In this document: positions 28,993 through 37,478 of the stretch, piece by piece
How the letters are laid out: each line of letters begins with the position of its first letter
How positions within the stretch are numbered: the stretch's first letter is position 1
Origin: Gammaproteobacteria bacterium
GTDB lineage: Bacteria; Pseudomonadota; Gammaproteobacteria; Poriferisulfidales; Poriferisulfidaceae
DNA length: 41,286 nucleotides
Assembly (NCBI GenBank): GCA_026713705.1
Contig: JAPONY010000017.1
Span: 1 to 41,286, forward strand
Reading direction: 5' to 3'
The notes under the pieces: model-generated
Database searches by the model: none
What the model was told of the DNA's origin: nothing
What the model saw: only the letters and a program-made list of their open reading frames with translations
Program-made: the position numbers and the translations under genes

Positions 28993-30307
28993 CTCTCCTG
29001 CCTACGCCCTCGGTAGCTCCTCGTGGAAGTGGAAATCTAATGGAAACAATAGTGCCGGGAAATTCTACCCCGTCGAGGCATTTTACATAAGTCTGGTCAG
29101 GAGGAAGCTCAAGTGTATTTTCAGAGTTAAAGGCAATTATCTGGCGGTCATTCGAATCAGGCAACATCTCATACCGACCATCAAACAGTATGTATGTCTT
29201 TCCGGAAATTATCACCATCTTTGCACGCCGTCCGTCTTGGGGTCGCTTTTCTCCGTAAACTTCTTGAAAGAATTGAATTAGGTCAACAGTTCCACTGCCA
29301 CGATTATCGCTTTGGTTTTCATTCTTTGAACTAATACACTCCTGTAACGCGGCAACTGTATACAAATTATCGCGCTCCCAACCCTGTCGAAAAAAGCCTT
29401 TCTTCTGATGAATCTCTATGAAGGGATCCACAACTCGTCGCGTAAAATGATCCTCAGGAAGTTCAGAGAATGTATCAGCGTAACTTTTCCCAAAATTAAA
29501 TATGGATATCTCGCATACTCGTTCAGGCGTACTAAGATCTAAGTATCCTGCAAGAACCCAATCTTGGGTCTCGCTGTGTTCTATCGCATTGTCGAGCACC
29601 TCACCTGCATATTCGCCCAATTTTTGGCGTCCATATTCGGTCAATTGGCGACCACTTGTTTCAAGGCATTCATTAAAATAATCAATAAGTCGTTGCGCCG
29701 CGCGCTCGATAGGACTTACTTCCGACGCGCGAAGTAGAGCCCTATAACTCAAACATCGTAGAATTTTTAGGCTCTTCTCTTCTTCATGACGCAAGTAAAA
29801 TGGAGTTAATTCTAGGTTCTTAATGATGCCTACTGCCCTAATAAAGCGGTTTGCCAAAATACTGGCAGGAAATTTTCCGCTTAGTTGGAGCCCACCCTTT
29901 GCCCATCGACGTATTCGCTGAAAATCAAGTGCCACAATGTCAAGAATTTCTTCTGCTGCCAGGTCAAAATTGACCAAATCAGAATGATCAAAGTAAATTT
30001 CTCTAGGCGGTCGCCGACGGCTTGAAAACGCCACAAGTTGGTAGATTGTTCTCAGAGCATTTTCCGTATTGTCGACAATTGAGAAAGTACTTGGAATCTT
30101 TATTGTTTCTGATTTTTCCTTGCCTGGATGCACACCTTTAGGGATATGTCTTTGAAGAATTTTAAGCGTTTGTGGAAGATAAAGTAGCAATCCGTCCCTG
30201 TGTTTTGCTAACGCTTTGCGCCGCATTCGTTCAACAGCAATATTTTTTAGGCGACGTTTCTCACGCTTTTCAGAAAGAAATTTCTGGGTTTCTAGCCGAT
30301 TTTTCAT
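28982..30307 (-). CDS. GHKL-type ATP-binding protein (HATPase_c-like)
   Basis: 441 aa; N-box GEYAGEVLDNAIEHS and lid/G2-like SDNRGSGTVDLIQF. No kinase DHp or receiver domain recognised. Confidence 0.75.
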   Translation of the reverse strand: MKNRLETQKFLSEKREKRRLKNIAVERMRRKALAKHRDGLLLYLPQTLKILQRHIPKGVHPGKEKSETIKIPSTFSIVDNTENALRTIYQLVAFSSRRRPPREIYFDHSDLVNFDLAAEEILDIVALDFQRIRRWAKGGLQLSGKFPASILANRFIRAVGIIKNLELTPFYLRHEEEKSLKILRCLSYRALLRASEVSPIERAAQRLIDYFNECLETSGRQLTEYGRQKLGEYAGEVLDNAIEHSETQDWVLAGYLDLSTPERVCEISIFNFGKSYADTFSELPEDHFTRRVVDPFIEIHQKKGFFRQGWERDNLYTVAALQECISSKNENQSDNRGSGTVDLIQFFQEVYGEKRPQDGRRAKMVIISGKTYILFDGRYEMLPDSNDRQIIAFNSENTLELPPDQTYVKCLDGVEFPGTIVSIRFPLPRGATEGVGRRDER

Positions 30308-30345
30308 CTAGGACACAAAATCACTAATTGATAGTTATTTACGGC

Positions 30346-30351
30346 ATTATA
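30346..30351 (-). promoter_or_regulatory. candidate -10 box for the GHKL operon
   Basis: Exact TATAAT on the minus strand about 39 bp upstream of the ATG at 30307; the -35 is not convincing. Confidence 0.45.
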
Positions 30352-30487
30352 TCTTTTCCACGAGAGGTAGGCTGCGTATGGAAAAATCGATCAAACCTAG
30401 ACAAAACCAGCTTTTCAAAATTGCATATAAACTCGTGACCAGTGCTATAGTTCAAAGCACAAAATATCTCCGTTTTTTACATAAAGA

Positions 30488-31174
30488 GTGGAATCAGCAT
30501 CTATTTTCACGGGGTATGTCTCGTGGTTTCTCGGCGTGTGCGTATCTACGCTTCTTGCTTTAGTTGGAAAGTATTGGATTGATCTTCTATTAGACAGAAA
30601 AGCACGTCGAATCGATTGCATGTACTACGGAATTAATGATGGGTTCCATTTATCAGTCACATTGTGTAACACTTCGAACAAACCTATAAGGATAAGTGCT
30701 CCTGGCCTTGTTCATAGAAAAGAACATGGTTTGGACCGATGGATGACCTTATGGGCAGTGGGAGAAGTAGGGCGCATAGGCATGTTCGCGGTTAGTTGTG
30801 ACTCTGACCAAATAGACCGAAAAATCACATTAGATGGTACGCCTAAGACCGAGGAACAAGTATGTGGCCAGGAAATCAAGGTGGATAGTCTTGTTTCATG
30901 GAATATCCGTTTCAAAACCGTACAGGCTACAGAACTATTTATGAAGGATTGCGATAGCCTTGGGTTTATAGATAGACGGGGGGCTTTTTACAGCGTGAGA
31001 ACAAAGCCCATCATGAAAGAAATTAAATATCTCTTGGAAAACCCGCTTTTGCCTAAATCACCTGGCAGCCATAGCCCCCAAAAAACCGTATCCCTTTCCT
31101 TTTCTCAGATCGGAAAAATAATAGCAACAATAGAACGACTACCGAATAAAAGGCCCCCAAGAGAGAAGAAATAA
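30488..31174 (+). CDS. hypothetical membrane-anchored protein (228 aa)
   Basis: GTG start; N-terminal hydrophobic helix YVSWFLGVCVSTLLALVGKYWIDLLL followed by a soluble domain; divergent from the GHKL gene. Confidence 0.65.
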   Translation: MESASIFTGYVSWFLGVCVSTLLALVGKYWIDLLLDRKARRIDCMYYGINDGFHLSVTLCNTSNKPIRISAPGLVHRKEHGLDRWMTLWAVGEVGRIGMFAVSCDSDQIDRKITLDGTPKTEEQVCGQEIKVDSLVSWNIRFKTVQATELFMKDCDSLGFIDRRGAFYSVRTKPIMKEIKYLLENPLLPKSPGSHSPQKTVSLSFSQIGKIIATIERLPNKRPPREKK

Positions 31175-31362
31175 AAAATAAATAAATCGAGGGCAGGAAA
31201 ATGACAAGAAGCACTACAGACTGAAAGATATACAGGTTTTTAGCAGCCTGTACGTGCCCGACTGTTCATCAGAGAAATTGGTAATTGTCCTTTGGTCAGA
31301 GTGGGACCGATTTTGAAAGAATTCCCCATACATCCAAACCATACTTTTATGTCATCAAAATT

Positions 31363-32553
31363 CTAGTTTCTCGCCACATCAAAAATCTTGCGGTGTTCCG
31401 CAAGAATGTGCCGGTCGCTCAAGCTTGCAATGTAATCGGCGATCACCCGGGCCTGTCCTGCCTCGCTACGGACCGCCTTTTTCTCATGGGCCCGTTGGTG
31501 CAATTCCGTCGGCAACAACTGCGGGCGGTCCATGAACACGCGGAACAACTCCCGAATCACACGGACAGCCTGACCGGTTGCCTGTGCCAACTGGTGGTGA
31601 TGGTAGTACTTCTCCTGCAGCAATCGGGTCACCGACGAAAGTTCGGCACGCAATTCAGCACTGAATCCAGCCAGTCGCTCGGTACAGGCACGGACGGCCT
31701 GTGGCGAGTCCGGCTGCACCTGTTCGATCCGCTTTTCAGTAGCAAGGATCAGATCCTCCATCATGGCTGTAATCATGCGCCGGTTGGCCTCATGCAGCAA
31801 TGCATGCCGCGACAACTTCGGCGAGGCTTTTTCCGCCTCGTCATAGGCGCGGGAAAACAGCGCCAAGTTCCGCACTTCTTCAAGGTCCAGAAACCCCAGC
31901 CGCAGACCATCGTCCAGATCATGGTTGGTATAAGCAATCTGGTCGGCAAAGTCCACCAACTGCGCCTCCAGGGTCGGCGAGCCGCCTTTGAGGAAACGTT
32001 CCCCCAGCGGCCCCAGAGTTTTAGCAATTTCCTTCGGGCAGCGCTTCAGCACTCCCTCACGTGTCTCAAAGCTCAGGTTAAGACCGCGAAAATTGGCGTA
32101 TTTATGCTCCAGCTTGTCGATCACGCGCAATGATTGCAGGTTGTGTTCGAATCCACCGTACTCTTTCATGCAGTCGTCCAGCGCATCCTGTCCCGCATGC
32201 CCGAATGGCGTGTGACCCAGATCGTGAGCCAGCGCGATCGATTCGGACAGGTCTTCGTTGAGACGCAAGGCGCGCGACAGCGTGCGCGACAGCTTGGCCA
32301 CTTCGATGCTGTGCGTCAGTCGGGTGCGAAAAGATCCATCCGCATGATTCACCATGACCTGGGTCTTGTACTCCAAGCTTCGGAAAGCGGCGGCGTGAAT
32401 GATCCGGTCGCAATCACGCTGGTACAGCGTTCTGAATTTGTCCGGAGGCTCCGAATGCTGCCGCCCGAGGGAATTGAATTCGCTGGCCGCATAAGGGGCA
32501 AACCCGGCCCGATCCGGCCCACCACCCCGCGCTTCCAGCAAATCGACTGCCAC
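31363..32553 (-). CDS. dgt: deoxyguanosinetriphosphate triphosphohydrolase-like protein
   Basis: HD-domain motifs RTRLTHSIEVAKLSRTL and ALAHDLGHTPFGHAGQDAL; follows aroB directly. Confidence 0.94.
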   Translation of the reverse strand: MAVDLLEARGGGPDRAGFAPYAASEFNSLGRQHSEPPDKFRTLYQRDCDRIIHAAAFRSLEYKTQVMVNHADGSFRTRLTHSIEVAKLSRTLSRALRLNEDLSESIALAHDLGHTPFGHAGQDALDDCMKEYGGFEHNLQSLRVIDKLEHKYANFRGLNLSFETREGVLKRCPKEIAKTLGPLGERFLKGGSPTLEAQLVDFADQIAYTNHDLDDGLRLGFLDLEEVRNLALFSRAYDEAEKASPKLSRHALLHEANRRMITAMMEDLILATEKRIEQVQPDSPQAVRACTERLAGFSAELRAELSSVTRLLQEKYYHHHQLAQATGQAVRVIRELFRVFMDRPQLLPTELHQRAHEKKAVRSEAGQARVIADYIASLSDRHILAEHRKIFDVARN

Positions 32554-32557
32554 AGGC

Positions 32558-33634
32558 TCAACGCACTCCTGCCAACGTAGCCGACAACAGTCGTTCGTCC
32601 ACTTGGTCGGTCACTTCCGCCTGCCCAATTGCCCGCATCAAGATGAAACGTTGCCGTCCCCCGACATTCTTCTTGTCATGCCGCATATGGGCACGCAATT
32701 GCTCAACCCCCAGTTCTTCCGGCAGCCGGGTCGGCAACTCCGCGCGGCCGACCAGCGCCTGTATCCGCTCGGCTGCCTGAGCCTCAAGCCAGCCCATCCG
32801 GACCGACAGGTCGGCGGCAAGCACCAGGCCGCAGGCCACTGCTTCACCATGATTCCACTGTGCATAGCCCTGCTCGGTTTCGATCGCATGCGCAAAAGTA
32901 TGACCCAAGTTCAGCAACGCGCGGGTACCGGTGCGTTCCCGCTCGTCGGCAGCCACAATTCGCGCCTTGCTGGCGCAGGACGTCTTGATTGCGTACGTCA
33001 AGGCTTCCGTCTTCAGCGCCAAGACTTCCTCAAGGTGCTCTTCCAGCCACTCGAAGAATTCCGCATCGTCAATCAAGCCGTATTTAATGACCTCGGCCAC
33101 GCCCGCACGCATTTCACGTGCCGGCAGGCTGCGCAGCGTCGCCGAATCGATCAGCACCGCCTTCGGCTGCCAGAACGCACCAATCATGTTCTTGCCGAGC
33201 GGGTGGTTGACGCCGGTCTTGCCGCCAACCGAAGCGTCCACCTGTGCCAACAATGTTGTCGGGACCTGCACAAAATCGACGCCCCGCATATAGGTGGCAG
33301 CGGCAAATCCGGTCATGTCGCCGACCACGCCTCCCCCGACCGCGACGAAGGTTGCACCGCGCCCCAGTTCCTGTTCCAGAAGCCAGGTATAAAGTCCGTT
33401 CAGGTCTTCCAGCGTCTTGTGTTGCTCCCCGTCCGGCAGCACGTAGCATCCACGGCAAGCCGGCCCCAAGGCCTCCGCGAGAGGCCGGGCATACAGGTTT
33501 TCCACTCCCGGATGCGTCACCAGCACGACCTCGGACCCCACCAGAGGAGCCCAGCGTGCGGAATCTTCAAGCAGTCCTTCGCCGATCAGAATCGGGTATG
33601 AAGCGCCCTTGAGGGCAACGGTCAACTCATGCAC
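32558..33634 (-). CDS. aroB: 3-dehydroquinate synthase
   Basis: GGGVVGDMTGFAAATYMRGVDFVQVPTTLLAQVDASVGGKTGVNHPLGKNMIGAFWQP. Confidence 0.98.
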   Translation of the reverse strand: MHELTVALKGASYPILIGEGLLEDSARWAPLVGSEVVLVTHPGVENLYARPLAEALGPACRGCYVLPDGEQHKTLEDLNGLYTWLLEQELGRGATFVAVGGGVVGDMTGFAAATYMRGVDFVQVPTTLLAQVDASVGGKTGVNHPLGKNMIGAFWQPKAVLIDSATLRSLPAREMRAGVAEVIKYGLIDDAEFFEWLEEHLEEVLALKTEALTYAIKTSCASKARIVAADERERTGTRALLNLGHTFAHAIETEQGYAQWNHGEAVACGLVLAADLSVRMGWLEAQAAERIQALVGRAELPTRLPEELGVEQLRAHMRHDKKNVGGRQRFILMRAIGQAEVTDQVDERLLSATLAGVR

Positions 33635-33687
33635 AAGAAATTCTTCAATTTGGTCCCCTGCTTTGGCGAGATTGTATACTGCTTGAT

Positions 33688-33702
33688 CCCCCCCTCCCCC
33701 CC
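33688..33702. repeat. C-rich homopolymer tract (C7-T-C7)
   Basis: gatCCCCCCCtCCCCCCCtagg between aroB start and the cyclophilin-like gene start. Confidence 0.9.
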
Positions 33703-33716
33703 TAGGTCAACGTGCC

Positions 33717-34088
33717 ATGACAGAAACATTGCTTTTGACCGCTGGCCGCCACACCGCCACCATCACCTGCTACGACACGCCGACCGCGCGGGCGATCTGC
33801 GCAGCCCTGCCGATCCAGTCCGAAGTCCGAACCTGGGGGCAGGAAATCTATTTCGAGGCACCCGTCGAAACCGCTCTTGAAGCCGATGCCCGCGATGTGG
33901 TGGAGGCCGGCGAGATCGCGTTCTGGGTGGAAGGCCGGTGCATCGCGATCGGCTTCGGGCCCACCCCGGCTTCACGCGGCGACGAGATCCGGCTGGCCGC
34001 GGCGGTCAACATCTGGGGATATGCGGACGACGTCCACGGTTTCGCCGCCTGCCTCCCCGGCGACCCGGTCATGGTGCGCCGCGCATGA
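33717..34088 (+). CDS. cyclophilin-like fold protein (TM1367-like)
   Basis: CYDTPTARAICAALPIQSEVRTWGQEIYFEAPV, FWVEGRCIAIGFGPTPAS, NIWGYADD pattern of TM1367-like cyclophilin-fold proteins. Confidence 0.82.
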   Translation: MTETLLLTAGRHTATITCYDTPTARAICAALPIQSEVRTWGQEIYFEAPVETALEADARDVVEAGEIAFWVEGRCIAIGFGPTPASRGDEIRLAAAVNIWGYADDVHGFAACLPGDPVMVRRA

Positions 34089-34396
34089 ATCCGGTCCGCG
34101 GGAAATTCTCCGCTCCCTTCGAGCCCGAAAAGGTTGCCTCAGACTGGCGTCAGCGCGGTTTCTCCTGCGGAACATTCGAAGACCCTCCGGGACGGGCTTG
34201 GCGAGACTATACACACGACTGCAACGAACTGATTACGGTCGTGGAAGGCCGGTTGCAATTGACCCTGAAAGGCGTCGACATGATCCTGGAGCCCGGCGAC
34301 GAAGCCTTCATCCCACGACGTTGCCTGCACTCTGTCGTCAATCTCGCCCCGACCCGTACGGTCTGGCTGTACGGCTACGACAGCCCGGGCGTCTGA
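34085..34396 (+). CDS. cupin domain-containing protein
   Basis: HDCNELITVVEGRLQLTLKGVDMILEPGDEAFIPRRCLHSVVN; ATGA overlap with the upstream gene; 3' end overlaps the aroK 3' end by 22 bp. Confidence 0.88.
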   Translation: MNPVRGKFSAPFEPEKVASDWRQRGFSCGTFEDPPGRAWRDYTHDCNELITVVEGRLQLTLKGVDMILEPGDEAFIPRRCLHSVVNLAPTRTVWLYGYDSPGV

Positions 34397-34914
34397 TCAA
34401 GCCACTCGACAATGTTTTCGCAGGCTGTGCGCACCGTCAGGCCATCCATATTGACCTGGTAGTCACACAACTCTCGATATAAAGGCTCGCGCTCGCTGGA
34501 CAACCGCTTCAATATCTCCTCCGGGTCTCCATCCTGCAATAGCGGGCGGGTGCGATCCGCACGCAAGTGCCGCAATTGGGCATCCAGCGGCACACGGAGG
34601 TAGATCACCGTGCCGCGCGAGGCCAAGAGGCGACGATTGTCCGCATCCAGAACAGCACCTCCGCCAGTCGCCAGAACAATATTTTTTTGCTGCACCAGCT
34701 CCGCAATGACTTCACGCTCCCGGCGACGGAACCCTTGCTCTCCCTCGCGCTCGAAGATTTCTGAAACCGTTACTCCGGTCCGCTCTTGCAATACCGCGTC
34801 GCTATCGAAAAATTCCCGTCCCATCGCTTTCGCCAGCAGGGAGCCGACCGTTGTTTTTCCCGCACCCATTGGGCCGATCAAAAACACATTGGAAGGGTGA
34901 ACGGGTCCGGCCAT
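34375..34914 (-). CDS. aroK: shikimate kinase
   Basis: NVFLIGPMGAGKTTVGSLLAKAMGREFFDSDAVLQERTGVTVSEIFEREGEQGFRRRE, ATGGGAVL. Confidence 0.97.
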   Translation of the reverse strand: MAGPVHPSNVFLIGPMGAGKTTVGSLLAKAMGREFFDSDAVLQERTGVTVSEIFEREGEQGFRRREREVIAELVQQKNIVLATGGGAVLDADNRRLLASRGTVIYLRVPLDAQLRHLRADRTRPLLQDGDPEEILKRLSSEREPLYRELCDYQVNMDGLTVRTACENIVEWLDQTPGLS

Positions 34915-34975
34915 GAAACGCCCTGATAATCAAAGCCACACTATACTGTAGCCTTGGCCAAACGCCAGTTCGGAC

Positions 34976-37375
34976 ATGAACATCACCCGCCGCCTTCTGA
35001 GACTCATTGCCTTGGGGGTAATGCCGGTCCTGCTCGCCGTGCTCGGGGCCTATCTCTACATACAGCCCAGCATGCCGACAGTCCAGGAACTTCGGGATAT
35101 TCATCTGCAGACCCCGCTCCGCGTGTACTCCCAAGATGGTGCACTGCTTGCGGTCTACGGCACCAAGCGCCGCATTCCCGTCCGTCTGGACGAGATTCCG
35201 TTGCCAATGCGGCAGGCTTTCATCGCATCCGAAGACTCCCGCTTTGAGCAGCACTTCGGGGTAGACCTGCAGGCCTTGGTCCGGGCCGCCGTGGATCTTG
35301 CGCGCAGCGGGCGGATCCGCCAAGGCGGCAGTACCATCACCATGCAGTTGGCCCGTAATTTCTACCTGACCCGGCAACGCCACTTTATTCGCAAACTACG
35401 GGAGATTTTCCTCGCCCTGCGCATCGAACAGGAACTCAGCAAGGATGAAATCCTGGAACTCTACCTGAACAAGATTTTCCTTGGGCATCGAGCGTACGGC
35501 GTGGGCGCGGCGGCCGAGGTGTACTACGACGCCTCTCCCCGACATCTGACGCTGGCTCAGATGGCGACTATCGCCGGGCTGCCCAAGGCACCCTCAACCC
35601 TCAACCCGGTCACCAACCCTGACGCGTCCCACGCGCGGCGGCGCTACGTGCTGGATCGCATGTTGCAGGACGGGCATATCACGAGCGCGCAGCACCGAGA
35701 AGCTGTCGAAGCCCCGGTTACCGCACGGCTGGGCCATTACCGCGGCCAGTCTTCGGCCCCCTACGTGGGAGAAATGGTCCGGGCCGAAATGGTGGAGCGG
35801 TTCGGAACGGAGGCTTACACCGGAGGCTATACGGTTTACTTGACCATACGCGACGATTTGCAAACAGCGGCCCGCCAAGCCGTGCGAAGAGCATTGATTC
35901 GCTACGACTTGCGCCACGGCTGGCGTGGCGCGGAAAACCGCTTGGTCCCTCTCCCGGAAAGCAAACAGGAACTCGACCAAGTTCTAAGTAATACCCCGGC
36001 TCGGGGCGGTTTCAAAAACGGCATCGTGGTGCACGCCGGTTCCGAAGTCGCCCATGTGTATCTCGGTCATAGCCGTTGGGCGGAACTGACCCTCGAGGAG
36101 ATTCTCTGGGCACGACCGATGGAACATGTCGACCGGCGCGGGCCCGCGCCTCGGGCAACTTCGGACGTGCTGCATCCGGGTGATATCGTTCACTTGGTGT
36201 TCGAAGACAATGTCTGGCGATTGCGCCAGATTCCGGAGGCTTCCGGCGCACTGGTTGCGCTGGACCCGGTCGATGGTGCGATCCGGGCATTGACCGGCGG
36301 CTTCGACTTCGCCTTGAGCAAATTCAATCGCGCGACCCAGGCGCGCCGCCAGCCGGGTTCCAGTTTCAAGCCATTCCTGTATACCGCCGCTCTGGCCAAG
36401 GGGTACACCCCGGGCACGCTGATCAACGACGCGCCCGTCGTCTACCACGACCAAGGTATTGAGGGAGCCTGGCGTCCTGCCAACTACAGTGGGCGGTTTT
36501 ACGGACCGACCCGTCTTCGCGAGGCTCTGACTTATTCCCGGAATGTGGTTTCGATCCGAATGCTTGATGGCATCGGGAGCGATTATGCGCGTCACTACGT
36601 GGAACGGTTCGGTTTTGATGCCGAGGCCCTCCCCGACAACCTGACCTTGGCACTGGGTTCGGGTGAAGTGGCGCCACTGCAAATGGTGGCGGCATTCGCG
36701 ATCTTCGCCAACGGCGGCTACCAAATAGAGCCCTACCTGATCGATCGTATTGAAAATCGGGCGGGAAAACTAGTTTATGCGGCCAACCCTCGCAAGGTCT
36801 GCGACGATGCGTGCCAAAAGCAGGCTCTGTCGTCACTGTCGGCCCCTGATCAAGAAATATCCGCCTTAATGCCGGAGAACGCGGCCTCACGCGTGATCGA
36901 CAAACGGATTCACTATCAGATCGTCAGCATGTTGCAGGACGTGGTCCGATTCGGAACTGCGCGTGCCGCATTAGCACTGGAGCGTGAGGATCTGGCGGGG
37001 AAAACTGGCACCACGAACGATCAACGCGATGCTTGGTTCAGTGGATTCAATTCCGGCCTCGTGGCCACCACCTGGGTGGGGCGGGACGACTATGGAAAAC
37101 TCGGTCGCCGTGAAGTCGGCGGTACGGCGGCACTGCCCATGTGGGTCGACTTCATGAAAGTGGCTCTGGCCGACCTGCCGGAAAAGCCTCTTTCCATTCC
37201 CCCGGGCATTGTTCAGGTACGCATTGACCCCAAAAACGGCCTGCTCGCTCCGCCCGACAGCACGAACAGCATCGTAGAAACCTTCCGGGAGGAACACGTG
37301 CCCAATCGTTTGTCGAAAGAAACCAATCTGATGCCTGGGGATGGCCGGGCTGACATGCCGGAACAGTTGTTCTGA
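34976..37375 (+). CDS. mrcA: penicillin-binding protein 1A (transglycosylase/transpeptidase)
   Basis: GT51 motifs EDSRFEQHFGVD, GGSTITMQLARNFYL; transpeptidase motifs QPGSSFKPF, YSRN, GKTGTTNDQRDAWFSG. Confidence 0.96.
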   Translation: MNITRRLLRLIALGVMPVLLAVLGAYLYIQPSMPTVQELRDIHLQTPLRVYSQDGALLAVYGTKRRIPVRLDEIPLPMRQAFIASEDSRFEQHFGVDLQALVRAAVDLARSGRIRQGGSTITMQLARNFYLTRQRHFIRKLREIFLALRIEQELSKDEILELYLNKIFLGHRAYGVGAAAEVYYDASPRHLTLAQMATIAGLPKAPSTLNPVTNPDASHARRRYVLDRMLQDGHITSAQHREAVEAPVTARLGHYRGQSSAPYVGEMVRAEMVERFGTEAYTGGYTVYLTIRDDLQTAARQAVRRALIRYDLRHGWRGAENRLVPLPESKQELDQVLSNTPARGGFKNGIVVHAGSEVAHVYLGHSRWAELTLEEILWARPMEHVDRRGPAPRATSDVLHPGDIVHLVFEDNVWRLRQIPEASGALVALDPVDGAIRALTGGFDFALSKFNRATQARRQPGSSFKPFLYTAALAKGYTPGTLINDAPVVYHDQGIEGAWRPANYSGRFYGPTRLREALTYSRNVVSIRMLDGIGSDYARHYVERFGFDAEALPDNLTLALGSGEVAPLQMVAAFAIFANGGYQIEPYLIDRIENRAGKLVYAANPRKVCDDACQKQALSSLSAPDQEISALMPENAASRVIDKRIHYQIVSMLQDVVRFGTARAALALEREDLAGKTGTTNDQRDAWFSGFNSGLVATTWVGRDDYGKLGRREVGGTAALPMWVDFMKVALADLPEKPLSIPPGIVQVRIDPKNGLLAPPDSTNSIVETFREEHVPNRLSKETNLMPGDGRADMPEQLF

Positions 37376-37478
37376 TTGGCGAAAACGTTCATACTAGAGT
37401 TTGGTCCTCTCGTCCGTCCGCACACTTTATTGCTTGACTTCTTGGCGGGTTCCTTTTGTTTTTGCGAGGTTATCAAAA

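Noticed and set aside
30378-30563. 61-aa + strand ORF between the GHKL gene and the 228-aa ORF
   Set aside because: Overlaps the better-supported 228-aa ORF in another frame; no family evidence.
24270-31174. Complete transposon or prophage carrying the defence genes
   Set aside because: No integrase, transposase or phage structural ORF among the supplied translations; the only tRNA (13568-13655) is not adjacent to the island.
31363-32553. dgt as part of the defence island (dGTPases can deplete dNTPs during phage infection)
   Set aside because: GC-rich, directly downstream of aroB, and more consistent with the housekeeping aroB-dgt arrangement than with the island.
32603-33601. 332-aa + strand ORF opposite aroB
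   Set aside because: Long antisense ORF due to GC-rich codon usage; aroB is unambiguous on the other strand.
35984-36724. 246-aa antisense ORF inside mrcA
   Set aside because: Opposes a clear penicillin-binding protein gene; no motifs of its own.
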